Source of the DNA: Streptomyces sp. LBL
Lineage (GTDB): Bacteria > Actinomycetota > Actinomycetes > Streptomycetales > Streptomycetaceae
NCBI RefSeq assembly: GCF_029893585.1
Contig: NZ_JARXYX010000005.1
Coordinates: 186,001-250,000 of the forward strand
Direction of reading: 5' to 3'
Length of the DNA: 64,000 nt
Part shown: positions 8,560-17,013 of the stretch, one piece after another
Layout of the letters: every line of letters starts with the position of its first letter
Numbering within the stretch: position 1 is the stretch's first letter
Program-made: the position numbers and the translations under genes
The notes under the pieces: model-generated
What the model was told of the DNA's origin: nothing
The model's input: only the letters and a program-made list of their open reading frames with translations
Database searches by the model: none

Positions 8560-10488
8560 GTGACCAGCCAGGTCAGTAGCCCAGCGGAGCAGGCCGACGG
8601 AACCGTCGTAGAAGAGCAGCGCAGAGCGGTAGGAACGAAGCACGTCCGTCGTCTGGACCGGGTGATCATTCGTTTCGCGGGCGACTCGGGTGACGGCATG
8701 CAGCTCACCGGTGACCGCTTCACCTCGGAGACGGCATCCTTCGGCAACGACCTGTCGACGCTGCCGAACTTCCCCGCCGAGATCCGCGCCCCTGCCGGCA
8801 CCCTGCCCGGGGTCTCCTCCTTCCAACTGCACTTCGCCGACCACGACATCCTCACGCCGGGCGACGCGCCCAACGTGCTGGTGGCGATGAACCCGGCCGC
8901 CCTCAAGGCCAACGTCGGCGATCTGCCCCGTGGCGCGGAGATCATCGTCAACACGGACGAGTTCAGCAAACGGGCGATGCAGAAAGTGGGGTATGCCAGC
9001 TCCCCGTTGGAAGATGGTTCCCTCGACGGTTACCACCTCCACCCGGTCCCACTGACCACCCTGACCGTCGAGGCACTCAAGGAATTCGACCTCACTCGCA
9101 AAGAGGCCGAGCGCAGCAAGAACATGTTCGCGCTCGGCCTCTTGTCGTGGATGTACCACCGGCCCACCGAGGGCACGGAGAAGTTCCTGACCTCGAAGTT
9201 CGCCAAAAAGCCCGATATCGCGGCCGCGAACATCGCCGCTTTCCGCGCGGGCTGGAACTTCGGCGAGACGACGGAGGACTTCGCGGTCTCCTACGAGATC
9301 GCCCCGGCGACGGCGGCCTTCCCGGTCGGCACCTACCGGAACATCTCCGGGAACCTGGCCCTGTCGTACGGGCTGGTCGCCGCGTCCCGGCAGGCGGACC
9401 TGCCGCTGTTCCTGGGCTCGTACCCGATCACCCCGGCCTCGGACATCCTGCACGAGCTCAGCAAGCACAAGAACTTCGGTGTGCGCACCTTCCAGGCCGA
9501 GGACGAGATCGCGGGCATCGGCGCGGCGCTGGGAGCGGCCTTCGGCGGTTCGCTGGCCGTGACGACGACGAGCGGCCCGGGTGTGGCGCTCAAGAGCGAG
9601 ACGATCGGCCTCGCCGTCTCCATGGAACTGCCCCTGCTGGTCATCGACATCCAGCGCGGCGGACCGTCGACCGGCCTGCCGACCAAGACCGAGCAGGCGG
9701 ACCTGCTCCAGGCGATGTACGGCCGCAACGGCGAGGCCCCGGTCCCGGTGATCGCCCCGAAGACTCCTGCGGACTGCTTCGACGCGGCCCTGGAGGCGGC
9801 CCGTATCGCCCTCACCTACCGCACCCCGGTGATGCTGCTCTCCGACGGCTATCTGGCCAACGGTTCCGAACCTTGGCGCATCCCGGAGCTGGACGAACTG
9901 CCTGACCTGCGGGTGCAGTTCGCGCAGGGACCGAACCACACCCTGGCCGACGGCACCGAGACGTTCTGGCCGTACAAGCGTGACCCGCAGACCCTCGCCC
10001 GCCCGTGGGCCATCCCCGGCACGCCGGGCCTGGAGCACCGCATCGGCGGCATCGAGAAGCAGGACGGCACGGGCAACATCTCCTACGACCCCGCCAACCA
10101 CGACTTCATGGTCCGCACCCGGCAGGCCAAGATCGACGGCATCGACGTACCGGACATCGAGGTCGACGATCCGCACGGCGCACGGACCCTGGTGCTGGGC
10201 TGGGGCTCGACCTACGGACCTATCACGGCGGCGGTACGGCGGCTGCGCAGGGCCGACGAGTCGATCGCGCAGGCTCATCTGCGCCACCTCAACCCGTTCC
10301 CGAAGAACCTGGGCTCGGTACTGAAGGCGTACGACAAGGTGGTGATCCCCGAGATGAACCTCGGGCAGCTCGCCACGCTGGTGCGGGCGAAGTACCTGGT
10401 CGACGCCCACTCGTACAACCAGGTCAACGGTATGCCGTTCAAGGCGGAGCAGCTCGCCACGGCGCTCAAGGAGGCCATCGATGGCTGA
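8560..10488 (+). CDS. korA: 2-oxoglutarate:ferredoxin oxidoreductase, alpha subunit (gamma-alpha fusion)
   Basis: Large subunit (642 aa) of the enzyme that oxidatively decarboxylates 2-oxoglutarate to succinyl-CoA and reduces ferredoxin. The N-terminal third is the fused gamma domain (IRFAGDSGDGMQLTGDR near residue 37); the central and C-terminal parts are the pyrimidine-binding alpha domain with GSYPITPASDILHELSK and FQAEDEIAGIGAALGAAFGG. This gamma-alpha organisation with a separate TPP-binding beta subunit is that of the two-subunit actinobacterial KorAB, which works in aerobes. GTG start with GGGAGG nine bases upstream. The stop overlaps the korB start by eight bases, so the two are translationally coupled. 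It lies about 4.5 kb from a partial complex I set that could accept ferredoxin electrons (inference). Confidence 0.94.
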   Translation: MTSQVSSPAEQADGTVVEEQRRAVGTKHVRRLDRVIIRFAGDSGDGMQLTGDRFTSETASFGNDLSTLPNFPAEIRAPAGTLPGVSSFQLHFADHDILTPGDAPNVLVAMNPAALKANVGDLPRGAEIIVNTDEFSKRAMQKVGYASSPLEDGSLDGYHLHPVPLTTLTVEALKEFDLTRKEAERSKNMFALGLLSWMYHRPTEGTEKFLTSKFAKKPDIAAANIAAFRAGWNFGETTEDFAVSYEIAPATAAFPVGTYRNISGNLALSYGLVAASRQADLPLFLGSYPITPASDILHELSKHKNFGVRTFQAEDEIAGIGAALGAAFGGSLAVTTTSGPGVALKSETIGLAVSMELPLLVIDIQRGGPSTGLPTKTEQADLLQAMYGRNGEAPVPVIAPKTPADCFDAALEAARIALTYRTPVMLLSDGYLANGSEPWRIPELDELPDLRVQFAQGPNHTLADGTETFWPYKRDPQTLARPWAIPGTPGLEHRIGGIEKQDGTGNISYDPANHDFMVRTRQAKIDGIDVPDIEVDDPHGARTLVLGWGSTYGPITAAVRRLRRADESIAQAHLRHLNPFPKNLGSVLKAYDKVVIPEMNLGQLATLVRAKYLVDAHSYNQVNGMPFKAEQLATALKEAIDG

Positions 10489-11560
10489 GACGATCACGGA
10501 CGGCACGCACACGATCGAGGCGCTCTCGCTCGTCCCCAAGGCCGAGGGCCGCCAGTCCATGAAGGACTTCAAGTCCGACCAGGAAGTGCGCTGGTGCCCC
10601 GGCTGCGGTGACTACGCGATCCTGGCGGCCGTCCAGGGCTTCATGCCGGAGCTGGGGCTGGCCAAGGAGAACATCGTCTTCGTCTCGGGCATCGGCTGCT
10701 CGTCCCGCTTCCCGTACTACATGAACACGTACGGCATGCACTCCATCCACGGCCGCGCACCCGCCATCGCGACGGGCCTGGCGGCCAGCAGACGCGACCT
10801 GTCGGTGTGGGTGGTGACCGGTGACGGTGATGCGCTGTCCATCGGCGGCAACCACCTGATCCATGCCCTGCGGCGGAATGTGAACCTGAAGATCCTGCTT
10901 TTCAACAACCGGATCTACGGGCTCACGAAGGGCCAGTACTCGCCCACCTCCGAGGTCGGCAAGATCACCAAATCGACGCCCATGGGTTCGTTGGACGCGC
11001 CTTTCAACCCGGTGTCCCTGGCCCTCGGTGCGGAGGCGTCCTTCGTCGCGCGGACCATCGACTCGGACCGCAAGCACCTGACGGAGGTGCTGCGGCAGGC
11101 GGCCGCCCATCCGGGCACCGCGCTGATCGAGATCTACCAGAACTGCAACATCTTCAACGACGGCGCGTTCGACGCGCTCAAGGACAAACAGTCGGCGGAG
11201 GAGGCGGTGATCCGGCTGGAGCACGGCCGGCCGATCCGCTTCGGCACGGACAACGCGCGGGGCGTCGTACGCGACCCGGCGACCGGCGATCTGAAGGTCG
11301 TCACGGTGACCGCGGACAACGAGGCGGACGTCCTCCGCCACGACGCCCACGCCGTATCCCCCACCACCGCCTTCGCCCTCTCCCGCCTGGCCGACCCGGA
11401 CACCCTGCACCACACCCCGATCGGCGTGCTGCGATCCGTGGAGCGGCCGGTGTACGACAAACGGATGGCCGATCAGCTGGACAAGGCGATCGAACAGAGC
11501 GGCAAGGGGGATCTGGCGGCGCTGCTGTCGGGCGGGGACACCTGGACGGTGGCGGGCTGA
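10481..11560 (+). CDS. korB: 2-oxoglutarate:ferredoxin oxidoreductase, beta subunit
   Basis: Small subunit (359 aa) that binds thiamine diphosphate and a [4Fe-4S] cluster. Visible motifs: CPGCGDYAIL (first cluster cysteines), GIGCSSRFPYYMNTYGMHSIHGRA, the TPP/Mg motif GDGDALSIGGNHLIH...NNRIYGLTKGQYSPT and a later cysteine in IEIYQNCNIFND. The ATG is inside the korA stop region (overlap 8 bp). Length and motif order are typical. The gene is followed by a strong palindrome, so korAB is probably a closed two-gene operon. No ferredoxin gene is adjacent; the electron carrier would come from elsewhere. Confidence 0.95.
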   Translation: MAETITDGTHTIEALSLVPKAEGRQSMKDFKSDQEVRWCPGCGDYAILAAVQGFMPELGLAKENIVFVSGIGCSSRFPYYMNTYGMHSIHGRAPAIATGLAASRRDLSVWVVTGDGDALSIGGNHLIHALRRNVNLKILLFNNRIYGLTKGQYSPTSEVGKITKSTPMGSLDAPFNPVSLALGAEASFVARTIDSDRKHLTEVLRQAAAHPGTALIEIYQNCNIFNDGAFDALKDKQSAEEAVIRLEHGRPIRFGTDNARGVVRDPATGDLKVVTVTADNEADVLRHDAHAVSPTTAFALSRLADPDTLHHTPIGVLRSVERPVYDKRMADQLDKAIEQSGKGDLAALLSGGDTWTVAG

Positions 11561-11674
11561 CGGCGGGACGGCGATCGGCCACCACCCGATGGACGGAGTG
11601 GTGCGCTGACGACCGGACGGTGGTCGGCCGCTACCCGGTGGACGGAGTGGGCTGACCGGCCGGTTTCCTACGCA

Positions 11675-11710
11675 CGAGGGCCTGGGTGCCGTACGGCACC
11701 CAGGCCCTCG
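11675..11710 (+). terminator. perfect 36-bp palindrome after korB
   Basis: A perfect self-complementary sequence: left half CGAGGGCCTGGGTGCCGT, right half its exact reverse complement, with GTAC at the centre. It lies 114 bp after korB and 13 bp before the stop of the convergent small gene, so it can terminate both transcripts. Preceded by two ~45-bp imperfect direct repeats (11573-11655). Confidence 0.8.
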
Positions 11711-11723
11711 GTGGTGTGTGGGG

Positions 11724-11912
11724 TCACGCGTCGGGGATGTCCCGCTTGGCGCGCAGGAGGGTGTCGCGGGTGATCACAACGATGCGCTCGTAGTCGGCGC
11801 GGGCGGCGTCCGCCGGGAGGAGCGCGTCCAGGTCCTCGGTCCGGTCGGTGCCGATGACCGCGAAGTTTCCGTCACTCAGCTCGAAGACGTCGGGACACGT
11901 CTCGCCGGTCAT
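11724..11912 (-). CDS. small conserved actinobacterial hypothetical protein
   Basis: A 62-residue acidic soluble protein beginning MTGETCPDVFELSDGNFAVIG, a pattern I know from small Streptomyces proteins found beside regulators and DUF6879-type proteins. No motif of known function. I chose the internal ATG at 11912 over upstream in-frame starts because GAGGAT lies just ahead of it and the sequence before it is not conserved-looking. It converges on korB across the palindrome at 11675-11710. Family membership is from memory and function is unknown. Confidence 0.65.
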   Translation of the reverse strand: MTGETCPDVFELSDGNFAVIGTDRTEDLDALLPADAARADYERIVVITRDTLLRAKRDIPDA

Positions 11913-12161
11913 TGATCCTCGTTGCCGGGGCGAGTCGCCGATCCGTCGGACGATGCTGAGGGCAGAAAGTTCGCTGTGCACGCGTGAGGGCTCTCTTCAT
12001 ACGGCCGGATACAAGAAACTCCGGTCACTGACGACGCCCGGAGCTTCTCACACCCCATGAGATGCCTCTCGCAACGCAACTCCCGGAAAGGCCTCAATTT
12101 AAACCTTCTGGAGCGACACGAATCAGCTTTTCGGGGAAGTCGAGATCATTTCGTTGACGCC

Positions 12162-12773
12162 TCAAGCGGACGGCCCCTCAGAGGGAGGCCCGACGACCCA
12201 CCATTCGTCCGGATCGTCCGCCAGGTCATCGATGATCATGTCGACGGCCTCGCCCACTCGCGCCTCCAACGAGGTGCGCGGCAGACTCCGCCGATGTTCG
12301 CGGGTCGTCGCCCAGTACTCGGCGAACACCGGGTTGCGGGCCAACACCCGAAGGTGGCCGATCAGTTCGCCCCAACCGTACGCACCGATGCGATGCCCCA
12401 GCAGGATGGCGCTGTACTCGCGGTTGACGAACAGCGCTTGCCGGCGCTTGCGGTCCGAGAGTTCCTGCAGGGTACTCATGGCCTCTGCCAGCGCGGGATC
12501 CGACATCGCCCGGTCCACCTGCTCCGCCGTGATGCGGTGCAACTGGATCAGGTTGGCGTTCTGGATCTCCTCGGTGAGGAACGTGAGTTGGCGCAGGACG
12601 TCCAGCAGCAGTTCCTCTTGGCGCTGGCGCCGGGAGGAACGTGGGAAGGGCGTGCGAACCTTGCCGACCCTTGCCCGTGCTGCAGAACCGATCCTTCGCG
12701 CACCCGGATTCTGTGTGGCCAATGCGACCCCCAATGGCGTCCGGCTGCCGGTCGGTGGTCTCGTGGGCGGCAC
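12162..12773 (-). CDS. DUF6082-like conserved protein
   Basis: A 203-residue protein. After a basic, apparently unconserved ~50 residues, an alpha-helical domain follows with hydrophobic, acidic and aromatic pattern: EELLLDVLRQLTFLTEEIQ, then VDRAMSDPALAEAM and ARNPVFAEYWATTREHRR, ending in the acidic DMIIDDLADDPDEWWVVGPP. Short segments with a 'DP-LA/NP-F--YW' pattern resemble DUF6082 proteins of Streptomyces; I am not certain. The true start may be an internal TTG or GTG, because the first residues read like intergenic DNA and the region upstream is low complexity. No signal peptide or membrane segment is convincing. Function unknown. Confidence 0.5.
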   Translation of the reverse strand: MPPTRPPTGSRTPLGVALATQNPGARRIGSAARARVGKVRTPFPRSSRRQRQEELLLDVLRQLTFLTEEIQNANLIQLHRITAEQVDRAMSDPALAEAMSTLQELSDRKRRQALFVNREYSAILLGHRIGAYGWGELIGHLRVLARNPVFAEYWATTREHRRSLPRTSLEARVGEAVDMIIDDLADDPDEWWVVGPPSEGPSA

Positions 12774-12959
12774 GAGGACCGGCGGCGCGGGTGGGCACAG
12801 CGCCCCGCCTTCAGCATGCCGGGCAGATCAAGGCGGTGCGGGAGGCGGACAGGGGGCGCATGGATGGACGAACTGCTCTTGTCGACCGACGCCCTGACAA
12901 GGGTGTGCCCAGCGAGCGCCGTCCGCATTCGTTCAGCACGGCCGGAGCGCGCATCATCC

Positions 12960-13225
12960 CTGCCCGGCACCGCTTCCCCGCGTGTCGCACATCTCCTGTG
13001 TGTCGCACATCTCCTGCACGTCACACACCTCCTGCGCGTCGCACACCTCTCGCGCCTCCCTGCACCTCCTGCCTCTCGTGCGCCTCCTGCCTCCCTGCCC
13101 CCCATACCTCCCTGCCCCCCCATGCCCTCCATACCTGCCGTGCACCCTCTGCCTCCCGCCCCCTGCCTCCCGCGCCCCCATGCCCCCATGCCTCCCGCGC
13201 TTCCCTCCCCCTCCTGCACCTTCCA
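12960..13225. repeat. polypyrimidine tract with 18-bp tandem units
   Basis: The plus strand is almost entirely C and T, with G/A mostly at unit boundaries. It opens with four ~18-bp units related to TGTCGCACATCTCCTGTG (about 12979-13052), then decays into CCTCC/CCTGCC runs up to 13225. Strand asymmetry of this kind can form triplex or slipped structures. Several overlapping reading frames read through it on both strands (for example Cys-rich or Ser/His-rich repeats) but none resembles a protein family; the 617-bp gap 12774-13390 otherwise holds only the downstream gene's control region. Confidence 0.7.
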
Positions 13226-13292
13226 TCCGCTTCGCCCGGCCGGCGCGAGGTCCCGCCTCAGGTGCAGCAACAGCGCCACCTTCACGACACTT

Positions 13293-13321
13293 ACTCGCAG
13301 GTAAGTGCCTTACCTACGAGT
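13293..13321 (+). promoter_or_regulatory. 29-bp inverted repeat operator upstream of the quinone oxidoreductase
   Basis: Left arm ACTCGCAGGTAAG, three-base spacer, right arm CTTACCTACGAGT: 13-bp arms with one mismatch. It sits 70 bp before the ATG of the NmrA-like oxidoreductase. Genes of this QorB/YtfG type are commonly controlled by a divergently encoded HxlR-family thiol/quinone sensor; here no regulator gene is next door, so the binding protein would be encoded elsewhere. Confidence 0.6.
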
Positions 13322-13390
13322 GGGTACTTTCGCGAAGTTAGCGCACACCCTATGGTTAGTGACATCGCCACCCCACAAGGAGTTCTGATC

Positions 13391-14245
13391 ATGAGCATCG
13401 TCGTCACCGGAGCCACCGGCCACCTGGGTCGCCACGTCGTGGAGCAGCTGCTGGAGAAGGTTCCGGCCGACCAGATCACCGCGATCGTCCGCAACGCGGA
13501 GAAGGCTTCGGACCTCGCGGACCGCGGCGTGAAGATCGCGCTCGCCGACTACAACACCCCGGCTTCCTTCGACGGCCTGTTCGCCGCCGGCGACAAGGTG
13601 CTGCTGGTCTCGGGCAGCGAGTTCGACAAGGGCCGGGTCCAACAGCACAAGGTCGTCATCGACGCCGCCAAGGCGGCCGGAGTGGCACTGCTCGCGTACA
13701 CCAGCGCCCCGGGCAGCCTGACCGCCGCCCTCGCCGACGACCACCGCGGCACCGAGGAGGCGCTCCTCGCCTCCGGCGTGCCCTACGTGCTGCTGCGCAA
13801 CGGCTGGTACCACGAGAACTACACCGAGAACCTCGCCCCGGTGCTGGAGCACAACGCGGTACTCGCCGCCGCCGGTGAGGGCCGGGTCTCCTCCGCCGCG
13901 CGCTCCGACTACGCGGCCGCCGCGGTCGCCGTACTGACCGGAGAGGGGCACGAGAACAAGACGTACGAGCTGGGCGGCGACGAGGCGTGGAGCTTCGAGG
14001 AGTACGCGGCCGAGCTGAGCCGGCAGACCGGCAAGGAGATCGGCTACAGCCCGGTCTCCGTCGAGGCGCTCACCGGAATCCTGACCGGTGCCGGGCTGCC
14101 CGAGCCGCTCGCCGCGACCCTCGCCGGTGTGGACGCCTCCATCGGGAAGGGGGAGCTGGTCGTCTCCACGGGTGACCTGTCGCGCCTGGCCGGCCGTCCG
14201 ACCACGCCCCTCTCCGAGGCGATCGCGACCGCACTCAAGGGCTGA
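13391..14245 (+). CDS. NmrA-like SDR, NAD(P)H:quinone oxidoreductase type 2 family
   Basis: A 284-residue atypical short-chain dehydrogenase, close in length and pattern to E. coli QorB. The N-terminal Rossmann motif is VTGATGHLGRHVVEQL; the family's substrate-pocket segments are YTSAPGS (replacing a catalytic YxxxK), RNGWYHENYTENL and YELGGDEAWSFEEYAAEL. Such proteins bind NADPH and reduce quinones or act as redox sensors. ATG at 13391 is preceded by AAGGAG at 13378-13383; the long open frame further upstream is read-through of low-complexity DNA. A strong inverted repeat operator (13293-13321) precedes the gene, suggesting induction by electrophiles or quinones. A 50-bp palindrome follows the stop. 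Confidence 0.85.
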   Translation: MSIVVTGATGHLGRHVVEQLLEKVPADQITAIVRNAEKASDLADRGVKIALADYNTPASFDGLFAAGDKVLLVSGSEFDKGRVQQHKVVIDAAKAAGVALLAYTSAPGSLTAALADDHRGTEEALLASGVPYVLLRNGWYHENYTENLAPVLEHNAVLAAAGEGRVSSAARSDYAAAAVAVLTGEGHENKTYELGGDEAWSFEEYAAELSRQTGKEIGYSPVSVEALTGILTGAGLPEPLAATLAGVDASIGKGELVVSTGDLSRLAGRPTTPLSEAIATALKG

Positions 14246-14303
14246 CCCGAGCCGACCGACGAGCCCACCGGGGCCGAACTCCCTGTCAGTCCTCGCTCGC
14301 CCC

Positions 14304-14353
14304 GCCCCTGCCTGTCATGACCGTATTCCGATACGGACATGACAGGCGGGGGC
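14304..14353 (+). terminator. 50-bp imperfect palindrome after the quinone oxidoreductase
   Basis: Arms of 23 bp (14304-14326 and 14331-14353) with two mismatches around a TCCG loop; inner left arm CTGTCATGACCGTAT pairs with ATACGGACATGACAG. It follows the SDR stop by about 60 bp and precedes the permease start by 50 bp. A transcription terminator is the simplest reading; the symmetric TGTCATG/CATGACA core could also be an operator for the permease. Confidence 0.6.
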
Positions 14354-14402
14354 ACTCGGCGTTACCTTCGTGAAGGCGAGCAGAGCGCGAGAGGGAGGGC
14401 CC

Positions 14403-15575
14403 GTGGCCGGGACGTCGAGGAGTGAAAGCCGGACAGGGCTGCTGAACGGCTTCGCGGCGTATGGGATGTGGGGGCTCGTGCCCCTCTTCTGGCCCCTGTT
14501 GAAGCCCGCCGGGGCGGCCGAGATCCTCGCCCACCGGATGGTGTGGTCCCTGGCGTTCGTCGGCGTCGCGCTGGTCGTCGTACGGCGCTGGGCGTGGGCC
14601 GGTGAGCTGCTGCGGCAGCCGCGCAGGCTGGGGCTGATCGCCGTGGCCGCGGCCGTCATCACCGTGAACTGGGGCGTCTACATCTGGGCTGTGAACTCGG
14701 GTCACGTGGTCGAGGCCTCGCTCGGGTACTTCATCAACCCCCTCGTCACCATCGCGATGGGTGTCCTGCTCCTGAAGGAACGCCTGCGGCCCGTGCAGTG
14801 GGCGGCGGTCGGGGTCGGCTTCGCCGCCGTCCTGGTGCTGGCCATCGGGTACGGGCAGCCGCCGTGGATCTCGCTGACCCTCGCCGTCTCGTTCGCCACG
14901 TACGGCCTGGTCAAGAAGAAGGTCAACCTCGGTGGCGTCGAGTCGCTGGCCGCCGAGACCGCGATCCAGTTCCTGCCGGCTCTCGCCTATCTGCTGTGGC
15001 TCGGCGGGCGGGGCGATGCCACCTTCGCCTCCGACGGCGCGGGGCACGCGGCCCTGCTCGCCGCGACCGGCGTGGTCACCGCGATCCCCCTCGTCTGCTT
15101 CGGTGCCGCCGCGATCCGCGTGCCCCTGTCCACGCTGGGACTGTTGCAGTACCTGGCGCCGGTCTTCCAGTTCCTGCTCGGCGTCCTCTACTTCCACGAG
15201 GCCATGCCGCCCGAGCGCTGGGCCGGGTTCGCGCTGGTCTGGCTGGCACTGACCCTGCTGACCTGGGACGCCCTGCGCACCGCCCGCCGCACCGCCCGCG
15301 CGCTGAGGGCCAAGACCACGAGCGCCGGCACCACTATGCCGACGGGCACCGTGGGCGTCGTACGGAACGCGGACGGGGTGTCCTCCGGCGCGAAGCCGCG
15401 TAGTCCGGCCTCGCTGGATCCGGGCCCGCTGGATCCGGGCCCGCCGGATCCGGGCCCGCCGGATCCGGGCCCGCCGGATCGGGAGCCGCAGAATCCGGCC
15501 CCGCTGAATTCGGAGCGGCTGAATCAGGAGCCACTGGATTCGGAGCAGCTGCACTCGCCGGCGCCCAAGCCGTAG
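14403..15575 (+). CDS. rarD: RarD-type EamA drug/metabolite transporter with repeat-derived tail
   Basis: A ~390-residue inner-membrane permease with ten predicted helices from about residue 12 to 285. RarD features are clear: GFAAYGMWGLVPLFWPLLK in helix 1, EILAHRMVWSL, NWGVYIWAVNSGHVVEASLGYFINPL in the middle, and SFATYGLVKKK. Related proteins are implicated in small-molecule export. I start at GTG 14403, with GGGAGG just ahead, and not at the GTG at 14370, which lacks a ribosome-binding site. The last ~95 residues are not membrane-like: a linker and then about eleven 15-bp repeat units encoding LDPGP/PDPGP and degenerate variants (PLNSE, RLNQE, PLDSE), positions ~15405-15560. That tail is unique to this copy as far as I can judge. 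Confidence 0.85.
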   Translation: MAGTSRSESRTGLLNGFAAYGMWGLVPLFWPLLKPAGAAEILAHRMVWSLAFVGVALVVVRRWAWAGELLRQPRRLGLIAVAAAVITVNWGVYIWAVNSGHVVEASLGYFINPLVTIAMGVLLLKERLRPVQWAAVGVGFAAVLVLAIGYGQPPWISLTLAVSFATYGLVKKKVNLGGVESLAAETAIQFLPALAYLLWLGGRGDATFASDGAGHAALLAATGVVTAIPLVCFGAAAIRVPLSTLGLLQYLAPVFQFLLGVLYFHEAMPPERWAGFALVWLALTLLTWDALRTARRTARALRAKTTSAGTTMPTGTVGVVRNADGVSSGAKPRSPASLDPGPLDPGPPDPGPPDPGPPDREPQNPAPLNSERLNQEPLDSEQLHSPAPKP

Positions 15576-15680
15576 ACGGCGGCAGCCTTCGGTATCCCGA
15601 CGGCCGGACCGAACTCTGTACTCGCTGCGCCGGGACGGGCTGGCGAACGGACAGCGCATTCGGTCCGCTGGAGCCGGTTC

Positions 15681-15831
15681 CAGCTCGATCTGCACCCCGG
15701 CGAGGCCGGGCGGGGAGGAGGCCGAGCGGCTGAGTGGGCTCAGGGCGAGTGTGTTGCGGGAGGTGAAGGAGCCGTCGGGCGCATGGGTGCTGAGGGCGGA
15801 TCCGGCGGGGAACGAGTTCCGCGCGCACTGA
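15681..15831 (+). pseudogene. C-terminal remnant of a VOC/glyoxalase-like protein
   Basis: Two frames together read as the end of a vicinal-oxygen-chelate protein. From 15681 one frame gives QLDLHPGEAG; a shift near 15715 leads to EEAERLSGLRASVLREV followed by KEPSGAWVLRADPAGNEF and a TGA at 15829-15831. The combination of (H/Q)LDL, a Glu/Leu helix and a final W-x-L-x-DP-x-GNEF strand is typical of this family's second domain. The first half and any start are missing. The rest of the gap 15576-15982 shows no gene. Confidence 0.6.
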
Positions 15832-15889
15832 GAAACCGGGGGCTCACGGGGCAGGTGGACGGACACCGCCGACCGGATTGCGCCCTTGA

Positions 15890-16933
<1,044 letters not shown>

Positions 16934-17010
16934 GGGCGCCGGAGCCGACGGGCCCGACGTCGGAGAGCGGGAGCCGACGGGCCCGACGTAGGGGAGCCGG
17001 AGCCGACAGG
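16934..17010. repeat. ~29-bp tandem repeat between convergent genes
   Basis: Three units containing GGAGCCGACGGGCCCGACGT or a close variant between the M28 peptidase stop and the stop of the convergent TPR protein. GC-rich with internal dyads (CGGGCCCG), so it may act as a bidirectional terminator. Confidence 0.6.
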
Positions 17011-17013
17011 CCG

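Noticed and set aside
12548..13285. Minus-strand frame with repeated Cys-Ala/Val-Thr-Arg-Arg units
   Set aside because: The cysteine pattern is the translation of the 18-bp DNA repeat; three frames give similar regular peptides, none family-like.
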